Shown one piece after another: positions 27,497 to 36,271 of a stretch of 36,344 nt of DNA; the stretch's first letter is position 1, and each line of letters opens with the position of its first letter. Both the position numbers and the translations under genes were made by a program. Origin of the DNA: an uncultured Thermoguttaceae bacterium (GTDB taxonomy: Bacteria; Planctomycetota; Planctomycetia; Pirellulales; Thermoguttaceae); contig CALFBP010000005.1 of assembly GCA_937951625.1 (NCBI GenBank), positions 1-36,344 on the forward strand, written 5' to 3'. The notes under the pieces are model-generated. The model saw only the letters and a list, made by a program, of their open reading frames with translations, made no database searches and had not been told where the DNA came from.

Positions 27497-27595
27497 GGGG
27501 TTCCTCTCGATGGAGCGTGCCCTAGCCCGGTTTCATCCTCGTAAATCTTACGAACGCGAAGATCGGCAGACAAACAAATCCCGCACAACGAACCC

Positions 27596-28630
27596 CTAAG
27601 ATGCGTCCTGCGGCGGGGCGACGAGCGTGAGCTGGTCGTGGCGTCCGGCCAGGAAATGCCTGACGTTGGCCAAGGCGGCCTCGGCCATGCGGCGGTTCGC
27701 TTCGTGCGTGTTCGAACCCGTGTGCGGCGTAAGCACCACGTTCGGCAAACGGCGCAAGTCCTTGGCCGGATCCACGGGGACATACGGTTCCTGTTGGTAC
27801 ACGTCCAGGGCCGCGCCCGCGATCTGCTGGGCGGCCAAGGCATCGTACAAAGCAACCTCGTCCACCACACTGCCCCGCGACGTGTTGATAAGCAAGGCCG
27901 AGGGCCGCATCCGTTCCAGACGCCGCTCGTCGACGAAATGATGCGTTTCCGGCGTGGCCGGCAGATGAAGGCTCACCACGTCGGCCTCGCAAAACGCGCG
28001 GTCCACGTCCGTCGTGTAGTGTTCGACGCCATATCGGGCGAGACCCTGCGAGAGTGGGCCCGCGAGATCCCGCTCGATACTCTCCCGCGACCGTCGGTCC
28101 ACCGCCAGCACCTGCATTCCCAGTCCGAAATGCGCCATGGCGGCGAGGCGGCGGCCGATCGCTCCAAAACCTACAATGCCGAGCACTTTTCCCGCCAGCT
28201 CGATGCCGGCGAAGCTGGGAAACTCCCCGGCGCGCATGGCCGCATCCGACCTTGGCACATTCCTTGCCAACGCGCCCAACAGCCAAAGGGCATGTTCGGC
28301 GACGCTTTGATCGAGCACGCCGGGCGTATTGGTGACCCGGATTCCCAACGCCGCGGCCTGACGCTTGTCGATCCCATCGTGCCCCACGCCGAACCGCGCG
28401 ATCAGCGATCCCGACGCCCCGGCTACCTCAGCCAGGGCCTCGTACAAGGGGCCGCGGTATGGCCGCACGCCGACGATCACGGCCCTGCATCGCCGAGCGC
28501 GGACCTCGGCCGCCAGCGCGGGTTCGTCTTCGGCGGCGGGTTCCACACGCACCCAATCGGCCGCCGCAAACGCCTCCTGCCCCTTGGCGTACTCCTTGCG
28601 GGTCACCAAAACGACTTCCGCCGCGGCCAT
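27596..28630 (-). CDS. D-isomer-specific 2-hydroxyacid dehydrogenase
   Basis: NAD(P)-dependent reductase of 2-oxoacids such as glyoxylate or hydroxypyruvate. 344 residues. The Rossmann motif is GFGAIGRRLA; the catalytic Arg is in NTSRGSVVD, Glu in YQQEPY and His in TPHTGSNT. ATG at 28630 is preferred over the adjacent TTG; GGAGG lies just upstream. It follows the HpaI-type aldolase after 62 bases on the same strand, suggesting a shared sugar-acid pathway (for example aldolase product to hydroxyacid). The exact substrate cannot be read from sequence. Confidence 0.93.
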   Translation of the reverse strand: MAAAEVVLVTRKEYAKGQEAFAAADWVRVEPAAEDEPALAAEVRARRCRAVIVGVRPYRGPLYEALAEVAGASGSLIARFGVGHDGIDKRQAAALGIRVTNTPGVLDQSVAEHALWLLGALARNVPRSDAAMRAGEFPSFAGIELAGKVLGIVGFGAIGRRLAAMAHFGLGMQVLAVDRRSRESIERDLAGPLSQGLARYGVEHYTTDVDRAFCEADVVSLHLPATPETHHFVDERRLERMRPSALLINTSRGSVVDEVALYDALAAQQIAGAALDVYQQEPYVPVDPAKDLRRLPNVVLTPHTGSNTHEANRRMAEAALANVRHFLAGRHDQLTLVAPPQDAS

Positions 28631-28692
28631 CAACGCCTCCTCCTATGATCGGTGTCTGCTCCACGCGGATGCGTTTTGTAGCGGAACTGCTC

Positions 28693-29460
28693 CTACTTAC
28701 GGCCACCACAACGCTGGCCAAGCATGTGCCGGCAACCGTGCATGATGAACAGCGTGTCAAGCCCGCAGGCGATGAAGCGGTAGCCGGCGGCGATGCGGTC
28801 CTGCAAGGCATCCGGATCGATGGCCACGACATGGATACCCGCGGCCACGCCTTGGCGGCGGCAGGCGTCGAGGATGGTTTGCTGCGCGGCGACGACCCGG
28901 GGATGATCCAGTTGTCCCGCCAATCCCATCGAGGCCGAAAGATCGTAAGGCCCGATCAGAGCGGCGTCGATGCCTTGCACGGCAAGGATCGCTTCGACCC
29001 GAGCGACGGCATCGATGTGTTCGAGCATCACGACCACCAGGACCTCGCGATTGTGTCGGGCGAAGTACTCCTGGAAGTTGCGGCCGTGGTCGCTTGCGCG
29101 GCAGAGCGACGCCCCGCGGATTCCCTCGGGTGGGAATCGGGCCATGGCGACAGCGCGGGCGGCTTCGTCCGGCGTGTTGACGTTGGGGACCACGATCCCG
29201 TTGGCCCCCGCATCGAGAACAAGCTTAGCCAGCGAGGCATCACAGGAGGGCAGCCGGGCCAACAAATCCACGCCCCGACCCCGAACCGCGCCAACGATCT
29301 CGCTGAACGCCCGAACGTCGGTCGCCGTGTGCTCCATGTCGACGGCGATCCAGTCGAACCGCTCGCCGGCCATCACCTCGGCCACGGTCGGGTGACCAAT
29401 CATGATCCAGCCGCCCAAGGCTACCTGACCGCCATGCAACTTCTGTTTCGTGTTTGCCAC
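28693..29460 (-). CDS. HpcH/HpaI-family class II aldolase (2-oxo-3-deoxy sugar acid or 4-hydroxy-2-oxo acid aldolase)
   Basis: Metal-dependent pyruvate aldolase (family of HpaI, GarL and YfaU). 255 residues from a GTG at 29460 (MANTKQKLHGGQVALGGW). A TTG 12 codons upstream is possible, but the GTG matches the family start better. Conserved features are FDWIAVDMEHTATD (catalytic His), LARLPSCD (Arg), the metal ligand Glu in VVVMLEH and the Asp ligand in IGPYDLSASMG. Together with the dehydrogenase downstream and a KDG-kinase-like gene 1.7 kb away it suggests use of sugar acids (inference). Confidence 0.92.
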   Translation of the reverse strand: MANTKQKLHGGQVALGGWIMIGHPTVAEVMAGERFDWIAVDMEHTATDVRAFSEIVGAVRGRGVDLLARLPSCDASLAKLVLDAGANGIVVPNVNTPDEAARAVAMARFPPEGIRGASLCRASDHGRNFQEYFARHNREVLVVVMLEHIDAVARVEAILAVQGIDAALIGPYDLSASMGLAGQLDHPRVVAAQQTILDACRRQGVAAGIHVVAIDPDALQDRIAAGYRFIACGLDTLFIMHGCRHMLGQRCGGRK

Positions 29461-29789
29461 GTTGCTTGGAACCCTTCGTTTGCCCAATCGCCGCAATCAG
29501 CGGACCAAGTGTAAGCGACCCACCAAGCCTTGTCAAATTTCGTCCGGGGTCGCGAACAAGGCCTGCCTCGACCGCCTCCAAGGCTTCAGCGAAGAAATCG
29601 CCAAGCATCCCGGTATGGAAATCCTGGACACCCAGCGAGGAGGAAGCGTGGCCCTTTAGACTTGTTCGTCCTGATGTGCGGGCGAGAAGTGACGTGCGTC
29701 CAAGGTACTTAACGTGACGTCCGTCCGAGGTACTTGGAATGCAGTCCAGGTATCGTCAGTATTTTTTCGGTTTCGAGGCCTTTTCGGGC
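29461..29789. other. Intergenic stretch between the TPR gene and the aldolase gene
   Basis: About 330 bases without a supported gene; it holds the 5' region of the aldolase (no clear promoter) and the tandem repeat listed separately. It is flanked by the 3' end of the TPR gene. Confidence 0.4.
29689..29738. repeat. Two-copy 25-base tandem repeat
   Basis: Positions 29689-29713 and 29714-29738 are adjacent copies. Over the first 22 bases they share GTGACGT-x-CGTCC-x-AGGTACTT, with two differences; the last three bases differ. A degenerate third piece (TGCAGTCCAGGTA) follows. The role is unknown; it might be a protein-binding repeat or a remnant. Confidence 0.75.
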
Positions 29790-30731
29790 TTACCGGCGAA
29801 GAGTGGTGGCGTCGGTCGATTGGGCCAATCGAGTTTCGGCGATAAGGGCGCGGGCCGGCTGATAATTCGGATCGATGGCCAGGGCTTGTTCCGCGGCAGC
29901 CAACGCTTCAGAAGGCCGACCCGCGGCACGCTGCGCCTCCGCGAGCCGGTACAGAATCTCGGCTGTGGGGCGTTCGCGGACCGTCGCCGCGGCAAGGCTC
30001 TCCGCTGCATCCTCGAAACGCTGCATGGCCAGATAGCTCAGGCCCTGGTAGTAGAGCACCTCTTGAGGCTCGTCGCCAGGCGAAAACCTGTCGGCCAGCC
30101 CTTGGACCGCCAGCAGGGCCCGCTGCGGTTGCCCCAACTCCAGATACAACGCGGCGACTTCGCAAGGGATGGTCTGATCGTCTGGAGCAAGGCCCTGGGC
30201 ACGATGATAATCTGCCAAGGCTTGCGATGTGTTGCCTATGGCCCGCATCACTCTGGCCCTGGCAGTCCATGCTGCGGCCAGCTTCGGCTCCAAGGAGACC
30301 GCCCGCTGGGCATACTGCGCGGCCGTCTCAGCCTGTCCCAAAGCGAGCCGCATTTCCGCGGTGCGGGCAAGGATGGCGGCGTTATCCGGCGCCAGACGCC
30401 GCGCGGTCTCCATCTCCGCCAAAGCCTCATCGCGAAAGCCAAGGCTCCAACGGGCTTCCGCGTAGGCGCGATGGGCATCGGCGTTCGAAGGGCAGGCACG
30501 CACCGCCTGGCCCAAGAGTTCGTTGGCCTGTTCGTCCTGGCCTCGTTCCAAGGCGGCCATGCCCTGCTGCGAAAGCTGCCGGCTAAGCACGAGCGAACGC
30601 GAGGCCGGGCCCTCCATGCCGGCCAACCGGCATCCAGCCGCCAACGCCCAAAAAAGCATCAACGTCGCCGGCCGAGCATAACACGCGAGCCACTCCAGCG
30701 GGCACCGTTGGACCTTGAAGAGGGATTGCAT
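29790..30731 (-). CDS. TPR-repeat envelope protein (probable lipoprotein)
   Basis: A 313-residue product from ATG 30731 (MQSLFKVQRC). A hydrophobic stretch ends at ALAAGC with a possible lipidated Cys34 (the -3 residue is Ala, so the lipobox is not perfect). About seven tetratricopeptide repeats fill residues 55-300: for example the repeats ending LAPDN, LEPKL, LAPDD and IDPNY. TPR arrays mediate protein-protein contacts. I do not recognise a specific function. Upstream in-frame sequence up to 31007 is not supported by a signal or start. Confidence 0.8.
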   Translation of the reverse strand: MQSLFKVQRCPLEWLACYARPATLMLFWALAAGCRLAGMEGPASRSLVLSRQLSQQGMAALERGQDEQANELLGQAVRACPSNADAHRAYAEARWSLGFRDEALAEMETARRLAPDNAAILARTAEMRLALGQAETAAQYAQRAVSLEPKLAAAWTARARVMRAIGNTSQALADYHRAQGLAPDDQTIPCEVAALYLELGQPQRALLAVQGLADRFSPGDEPQEVLYYQGLSYLAMQRFEDAAESLAAATVRERPTAEILYRLAEAQRAAGRPSEALAAAEQALAIDPNYQPARALIAETRLAQSTDATTLRR

Positions 30732-31171
30732 GAGCCAAATCCGGGCAGGGTTGGTTTTCGCCCGAAGGGCCAACGAAAAATTAGTCTGACACCGTTGCAC
30801 AACTTTGCGCAGAGCGCCCGGCTTCAACCATTGAAGCCCTGCCGCGCTCGATCGCGTGGTCGTCAAACTGGGTGGAGATGGTATCATAGCGGCCCCGTGG
30901 GAGCCATGCCGGTTTTTAAGCCAACTGGAAGTTTGGGTGGAATTGGCGGGAGGATTGGATCGTTGCATCAATGCAGAACAGACAAAGTGGGTAAATCTGG
31001 ATCCCAACCATCACCTCATCGCTCGTTTAGGACAAGCTGCAAATGGAACCAAGCAAATCCCAGCTATTCGAGTGGATTGACAGCGGTTCCCCGCAGGTGA
31101 AGAATGAACGCCCTTGATGGCCCCGCTTGGACACCAAAATTCTCGAAAGGTCGCGGAAAGGCTTGGCAGAC
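30732..31171. other. Divergent intergenic region between the TPR gene and the PfkB-like kinase gene
   Basis: A 440-base gap. The weak plus-strand -10-like TATCAT near 30880-30885 has no convincing -35 partner. I see no RNA gene or repeat in it. Confidence 0.35.
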
Positions 31172-32251
31172 ATGACGTTGAAACTTCGTGAGAATTGCGC
31201 AATTTCCCTCTTGGTTCCAACCAGCATGGGAGTTCGGATTACTCCAGTCGATGGGCAGCCGGTGCATTGCAGCACCATGTATCACATGCAGGCGACCAGT
31301 GCCGAGACGAACGTGGCCAGCATCCCGGCCTACCTTGGCCTGCCTGTCAAGGTGCTGACGACCTTTGTCAAAGGCAGCCCCATCGCCCGATTCATCAAGG
31401 ACAATTTGGCAAGCCGCCACATGAGTTACGAAGGCCCGGAGGTCGAACAAGGCGGCCCCTGGGGCTATCGGCACCAGTTCAATATCGCCGACAGTGGTTT
31501 TGGCTCCCGGGGTCCGCGGGTCCACAACGATCGCGCCGGCGAAGTCGGGCGGACCTTGAACGTGAAGGATTTCGATTTGGATCGCATTTTTGGAAAGGAA
31601 GGGGTTCAGATCATCCATCTCTCGGGGCTGATTGGTGCTTTGTCTCCGGAAACCAGCAAGTTTTGTCTGGAGCTGGCCCGCGCCGCCAAGAGATACGACA
31701 CACGGATTTCCTTCGACTTGAACTATCGCGCCTCGTTTTGGAAAGGCCGCGAACAGGAACTCCGCGGTGTCTTTTCGGAGATCGCCGCTGCCGCCGACAT
31801 CTTGGTGGGCAATGAAGAAGACTTCCAACTTTGCTTGGGGATCGAGGGTCCCGAGGCAGGCGGCAAAGACCTGGCCAATAAGATCGAAAGTTTCAAAGCG
31901 ATGATCGAGCGGGTCAAGAGGGCCTATCCAAACGCCTCGGTTTTCGCCACGACGCTCCGGGAGGTCCTGAACGCGAACCTGCACCTGTGGGGAGCGATCA
32001 TGGCCGAAGGCGACCGTTGGCATGTCGTCGAGCCGCGAGAAATCACGGTGCTCGACCGCATCGGCGGCGGCGACGGTTTCGTCGGGGGAATGCTGCACGC
32101 CATCCTCCGCGGCTGGGAACCGGAAAAATGGGTCCAGTTCGGCTGGGCTTGCGGGGCGCTGGCCACCACGATGCTCACCGATTACGCCCAACCGGCCGAC
32201 GAAGATCAGGTCTGGAGCATTTGGAAAGGCAACGCCCGGGTTCAACGCTGA
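31172..32251 (+). CDS. PfkB-family sugar kinase, 2-keto-3-deoxygluconate kinase-like
   Basis: Ribokinase-fold kinase that phosphorylates a sugar or sugar acid with ATP. 359 residues from ATG 31172 (MTLKLRENCA), with AAAGG upstream. An upstream TTG at 31127 is less likely. The N-terminal signature is degenerate (SAETNVA instead of a GG-x3-NVA type), but FDLNYRASFWKG matches KDG kinases and the C-terminal DRIGGGDGFVGG holds the catalytic Asp and anion hole. Context with the aldolase/dehydrogenase pair suggests KDG or a related 3-deoxy sugar acid; this is inference. It is divergent from the TPR gene. Confidence 0.87.
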   Translation: MTLKLRENCAISLLVPTSMGVRITPVDGQPVHCSTMYHMQATSAETNVASIPAYLGLPVKVLTTFVKGSPIARFIKDNLASRHMSYEGPEVEQGGPWGYRHQFNIADSGFGSRGPRVHNDRAGEVGRTLNVKDFDLDRIFGKEGVQIIHLSGLIGALSPETSKFCLELARAAKRYDTRISFDLNYRASFWKGREQELRGVFSEIAAAADILVGNEEDFQLCLGIEGPEAGGKDLANKIESFKAMIERVKRAYPNASVFATTLREVLNANLHLWGAIMAEGDRWHVVEPREITVLDRIGGGDGFVGGMLHAILRGWEPEKWVQFGWACGALATTMLTDYAQPADEDQVWSIWKGNARVQR

Positions 32252-32924
32252 TCTCCCGATCGCCTGGATGCCCGGACTCGGCTCAACCGAAACTGCGATT
32301 CGCGTCGCCGCTACCACTTGCACCTAAGAAGTTTTTTGTTGAAAGCGCGTGAAGGCGTTCCTGCCAAGCGTATCTCGAGATCAAAGCGCTGGAGATTTTT
32401 TTTCGTTTGCTGCACCGAATCGCACCCCCTGAATGGGAGGGTTTTCCCTTTGCCTGGGACGATATACTTTTAGAGCTTATCCCAGAACCTCCCCTCTCCC
32501 GCTTGCGGGCGAGTGGTTGGGGGTGAGGGCAACTGCAAGGCAGGCGTTTTTTCCCGTTGTCCGTAGAAATGTTGCACCCTCACCCTGACCCTCTCCCAAA
32601 GGGAGAGGGGATTTTTGGGAAAGACACTCCCATTGGGTGGGGGGGACTTTTGGGATAGACGCTTAGGGTAAGACGAGCAGCCGAAAACGTGCTGCGGCGG
32701 GCTGGCAGGGCTTCGCCAAAGGGCGCAGGTCGGGCAAGAGGTCCTCGGTTTCTGGCCGGTTTTTCCCGGGCACTCGGGCGGTTGCGGGAGATTGCGGATT
32801 CTACCGGACCAACCGGCTGGCATAGCATCCGGCGGCACTCGTGGCTTCTGAGGGCGGAAGTTGCCCGAGCTGAATGGCTCGGCAACAAACAAATCCAGGC
32901 AATCAGCAAATCAAGGAGATCGTC
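32252..32924. other. Intergenic stretch holding a REP-like inverted pair
   Basis: Apart from the paired palindromes (separate entry) and a 13-base direct repeat TTTTGGGA-x-AGAC (32613-32625 and 32648-32660), I see nothing that codes or folds clearly. It contains the promoter region of the aldo/keto reductase gene, with no box pair I would defend. Confidence 0.5.
32478..32618. repeat. REP/BIME-like inverted pair of palindromic units
   Basis: The left unit (about 32489-32533) has the hairpin CCCCTCTCCCGCTTGCGGG and the tail GGTTGGGGGTGAGGGCAAC. The right unit (about 32571-32611) is its inverted relative: GTTGCACCCTCACC, then CCTCTCCCAAAGGGAGAGGG. The two are separated by about 37 bases with a T-run. 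This CCCTCTCCC/GGGAGAGGG plus CCCTCACCC layout resembles REP elements and MITEs of environmental bacteria. No RAYT-type transposase is in the window; mobility is inference. Confidence 0.8.
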
Positions 32925-33923
32925 GTGGAACGAAGGTTGTTTCTCAAGGGCGTGGGCGGCGTTGCGGGCGGGATGGCGTTGTCGGCTGGGGCCGTCTCTG
33001 AAGGCACAGCGGCGGAACAAAAATCCCCGCCGCCCGCGGAGTCCGCCGGCTTGCCACGGCGGCGGTTGGGTCGGACCGACGCCTATTTATCGACGGTCGG
33101 CTTTCCCGGCCTGGCCCTGATTCATTACGACCAAAAGGAGTGCAACGCCGGCATTCACAGGGCCTTCGACGAGGGGGTGAATTTTTTCGACGTCGCCCCC
33201 GCTTACGGCAACGGCCAGGCCGAGACCAAGATGGGCCTGGGCCTGGTCGGCTTGGATCGCAGCCGCTACTTCCTGGCGTGCAAGACGAAGAAACGTGACC
33301 GCGAGGAATCGCGGAAAGAACTGGAACAATCGCTCCGACTGCTGAAGACCGACTACTTCGATCTCTATCAGATGCACCATTTGGTAAGACCGGAGGAAGT
33401 GAAACAGGCCCTCGGTCCTGGCGGGGCCATCGAGACGTTCCTCAAGGCCAGGGAGCAAGGCAAGGTGAAATACCTCGGCTTCTCGGCCCATACCACGAAG
33501 GCCGCGCTGGAGGCCCTGCGGGGCTTCGCGTTCGACACCGTGATGTTCCCGATCAACTTCGTGGAATACTTCCTCCGCGATTTTGGCAAGGAAGTGTTGG
33601 CGTTGGCGGCCGAGCGGGGTGCGGCGGTGTTGGCCATCAAGCCAATGAGCCGCGGGGCCTGGCCCGAGGGCCTCCCGCGAACGCGAAAATGGTGGTATCG
33701 CTCCGTGGAAGAACCACGAGAAGTGAGCCTGGCCATGCGTTTTGCGTTGTCGCTTCCTGGCGTGGTTTCCGGAATCCCCCCTTCGTTTCTCGATCTGCTC
33801 GACAAGGCCATCGTCGCTGCCCGATCCTACCAGCCTCCCACGGATGCCGAATTGGATGAATTGAAGCAGATCGCCAAGGATTGCACGAGCATCTTCCATC
33901 GCGAAGAGGCCCTCGTGGCTTGA
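32925..33923 (+). CDS. Tat-exported aldo/keto reductase
   Basis: NAD(P)H-dependent oxidoreductase, (beta/alpha)8 barrel, with a twin-arginine signal. I chose GTG at 32925 because AAGGAG lies 6 bases upstream; it gives ERRLFLKG at the N-terminus (RRxFLK) followed by a Gly/Ala-rich hydrophobic stretch. The tetrad is visible: Asp and Tyr in FFDVAPAYGNG, Lys in LACKTKKRD and His in YQMHHLV. 332 residues. Planctomycetes have many such exported oxidoreductases; the substrate is unknown. Confidence 0.9.
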   Translation: MERRLFLKGVGGVAGGMALSAGAVSEGTAAEQKSPPPAESAGLPRRRLGRTDAYLSTVGFPGLALIHYDQKECNAGIHRAFDEGVNFFDVAPAYGNGQAETKMGLGLVGLDRSRYFLACKTKKRDREESRKELEQSLRLLKTDYFDLYQMHHLVRPEEVKQALGPGGAIETFLKAREQGKVKYLGFSAHTTKAALEALRGFAFDTVMFPINFVEYFLRDFGKEVLALAAERGAAVLAIKPMSRGAWPEGLPRTRKWWYRSVEEPREVSLAMRFALSLPGVVSGIPPSFLDLLDKAIVAARSYQPPTDAELDELKQIAKDCTSIFHREEALVA

Positions 33924-34047
33924 CCCCTCGAGGCCGGGAAGGCGGTAGGGCTCTTTACGAGAGGCGACTGCACCGGTTTCCTCGCCTTTGAGGGCGGGAA
34001 ATCGTCGCGGGCCTTCTTGCGTGGATCGTGTGCCGGCTGGAGATCGG

Positions 34048-34053
34048 TATAAT
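34048..34053 (+). promoter_or_regulatory. Consensus -10 box upstream of rph
   Basis: A perfect TATAAT lies 53 bases before the rph ATG, but the -35 region (17 bases further up) is not consensus. Candidate promoter only. Confidence 0.35.
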
Positions 34054-34105
34054 GAAAGGTCGTTGAACACGCGAAACGGCGCCTTCGAACCATTGCTGAG
34101 ACGTT

Positions 34106-34837
34106 ATGCGCCTTCATCGTCGGCCTGATCAGTTGCGATCCGCCAAGTTCGTGCGGTCGTTCACGGCTTCGGCGCCGGGAAGCGTATTGGTTCAGGCAGG
34201 TCGAACCATGATCCTCTGCACGGCCAGCGTCGAGCCGAAGGTGCCTGACTGGCTGTCAGGCCAGAACCACGGCTGGATCACCGCCGAGTACGCGATGCTG
34301 CCGGGAAGCACCTCGCCGCGCAAGGGCCGCGAACGCTCCGGGCGGATCGATGGACGAACCTACGAGATTCAACGGCTGATTGGGCGAAGCCTTCGCGCCG
34401 TGGCTGACCTGAATGCCTTGGGAGAGCGAACGATCACCATCGACTGCGACGTGCTGGAGGCCGACGGCGGCACGCGGACGTGGAGCGTCACCGCGGGCTT
34501 GATGGCTTTGGTCGATGCCCTTCGCGCCGTGCGTGACGAACTGCCCGACCCCACCCAGTCGCCCCTTCGCGGAACCGTAGCCGCGGTGAGTGTCGGCGTG
34601 GTGGACGGCCAGGCCTTGTTGGACCTCGACTACGCCGAGGATTCCAGGGCGGACGTGGACATGAACGTGGTGATGACCTCCGACGGCCGTTTCGTGGAGG
34701 TCCAGGGCACCGGCGAACGTGCCACGTTTTCGCAGGACGAGTTAAACGCCCTGCTGGACATGGCCCGGGCGGGACTCGGGCAACTACTGGAAATTCAGCG
34801 AGACATCTTGGGGCACGAGTGGCCGCTGCAATCATAA
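34106..34837 (+). CDS. rph: Ribonuclease PH
   Basis: Phosphorolytic 3'-5' exoribonuclease that trims tRNA 3' ends; forms a hexamer. 243 residues, with [11 protein letters not shown], the phosphate-binding [12 protein letters not shown] and [38 protein letters not shown], and [18 protein letters not shown] with its catalytic acidic residues. Length is normal. No strong Shine-Dalgarno; the ATG is fixed by family alignment. Confidence 0.97.
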   Translation: MRLHRRPDQLRSAKFVRSFTASAPGSVLVQAGRTMILCTASVEPKVPDWLSGQNHGWITAEYAMLPGSTSPRKGRERSGRIDGRTYEIQRLIGRSLRAVADLNALGERTITIDCDVLEADGGTRTWSVTAGLMALVDALRAVRDELPDPTQSPLRGTVAAVSVGVVDGQALLDLDYAEDSRADVDMNVVMTSDGRFVEVQGTGERATFSQDELNALLDMARAGLGQLLEIQRDILGHEWPLQS

Positions 34838-34932
34838 GCGGTCCGGCTTCGGGAGGTGGGGATAGGAAAGAACTCGCGTCGTTCGCTTCAGGTCGGTGAG
34901 GCACGAAGGTCTCCAGTTTTCAGGAGGGCTTG

Positions 34933-36168
34933 ATGACAGAATCAAACGGGGCGCGGAGAGTGATCGAGGTGCATCGGGGGATCGTCGGACCGGTTCCGCC
35001 GCGCCCGTGTTCCGTGCGGGTGCGGAAGTTGGAGGACTATCCGCACGTTCCCGTGGCCCATCGAGATATTGCCCAACGGCTCTCCAGTCCGCTGCTCTTC
35101 GGCCCGCCCATTTGCGATGAACTCATTGCCTTCGTCCAACACTTGTTTACCGAAGAAGAGGCATCCGTAGCGCGTCACCTGGTGCCGCTGGTGGGTAAGT
35201 CGGCCCGACAGGTGGCGAGGGCGGAGCGTCGGCCCGTGGAGGAGGTCGAAGCCATTCTCGAGCACCTGGCGTTGAAGAAGCGGGCCATCGGTTCCATGGG
35301 CACAGATCGTCAGAGACGTTACAAGCTCCTGCCGATTATGCCCGGGATTTTCGAGATGGTCCTGGTAACCGAGACGCCGGAAAGCCTTTCGGACTGGCAC
35401 CGCAAGTTTGTGGAGCTTGTCGAAGCGCTGTACGAGACGGGCTACACGGCGACGTTCAGCGTGCGACCCACACGAACCATACGCTACCTTCCCCTTACGC
35501 GAATCGCTGACGCCCACCCTTTAGCCCTGCCGTCGGACTCCATGGAATCGGTCCTTGATCGCTTCAAGGTGTTCGGCATCGGGCAGTGCCAATGCCGGAC
35601 CACGATGGCGGCCCTAGGACAGGGTTGCGGCAAACCGCTGGGCAATTGCACGGTGATGGGCGATTGGGCAATTCAAGGCATCCGCGAGGGATGGTTGAAA
35701 AAGGCGTCTCGCCGCGACGTGCTCGAGGTGAAGCGCGAGGCCGAAGCCCACGGCCTGGTCAACTTTGTGTTGAATGTGGATTCGGCGCCGGGCCAGGTAT
35801 CATGCTCGTGTTGCGGCTGCTGCTGCAAGGCGCTGCGGACGATGACCGAATTCAACGCCCCCAGCCTGGTCGCGCCGCCGCATTTCTTGCCCAAGTTCGA
35901 TTCCAACCAATGCAGCTTCTGCGGGAAGTGTGCGACCGTCTGCCCCATGGGGGCGATCACCATTGGGCTTCAAGACAAGAAGCGGGAGCACTCGCTGGCG
36001 CGATGTATTGGTTGCGGGCTGTGCGCCGTGGCATGTCCGCAACCGGGCGCAATCGCCATGGCGCCCACGGCTAACTTCCGCCCGCCGTTTCGCCACTGGT
36101 TTTCGCTGATTGCCCACACCGTCCCGGTAGTGCTGAGACGCGCATGGACGGTTTGGCGGCAGGGATAG
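34933..36168 (+). CDS. Cys-rich polyferredoxin-like protein (two 4Fe-4S ferredoxin sites plus two extra Cys clusters)
   Basis: A soluble 411-residue protein. It starts at ATG 34933 with AGGAGG at 34922-34927. The N-terminal part (about 60-125) looks like a winged-helix or helix bundle ([20 protein letters not shown]). Cysteines form four groups: C219, C221, C232, C239 (QCQCR...GCGKPLGNC); C291-C298 (SCSCCGCCC, six cysteines); C327-C337 ([12 protein letters not shown]); and C358-C368 ([12 protein letters not shown]). The last two are standard [4Fe-4S] ferredoxin motifs. The first two groups suggest further metal or cluster sites. No partner enzyme is adjacent. Related proteins occur in anaerobes and planctomycetes as unnamed ferredoxins (from memory); I cannot assign a reaction. 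Confidence 0.83.
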   Translation: MTESNGARRVIEVHRGIVGPVPPRPCSVRVRKLEDYPHVPVAHRDIAQRLSSPLLFGPPICDELIAFVQHLFTEEEASVARHLVPLVGKSARQVARAERRPVEEVEAILEHLALKKRAIGSMGTDRQRRYKLLPIMPGIFEMVLVTETPESLSDWHRKFVELVEALYETGYTATFSVRPTRTIRYLPLTRIADAHPLALPSDSMESVLDRFKVFGIGQCQCRTTMAALGQGCGKPLGNCTVMGDWAIQGIREGWLKKASRRDVLEVKREAEAHGLVNFVLNVDSAPGQVSCSCCGCCCKALRTMTEFNAPSLVAPPHFLPKFDSNQCSFCGKCATVCPMGAITIGLQDKKREHSLARCIGCGLCAVACPQPGAIAMAPTANFRPPFRHWFSLIAHTVPVVLRRAWTVWRQG

Positions 36169-36271
36169 CGCCCCCGGGGGCAAGGGTTGCCTGAGCGAGC
36201 AGCCGGGACCAGGCGACGGCTGTTCGCTTCGGACGATGTTTTCTACCCACTTGCAAGCCTGCGGCCTGCTG

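Noticed and set aside
32470-32892. A minus-strand frame of 140 codons across the REP-like pair
   Set aside because: It reads through palindromic repeats and has no known motif.
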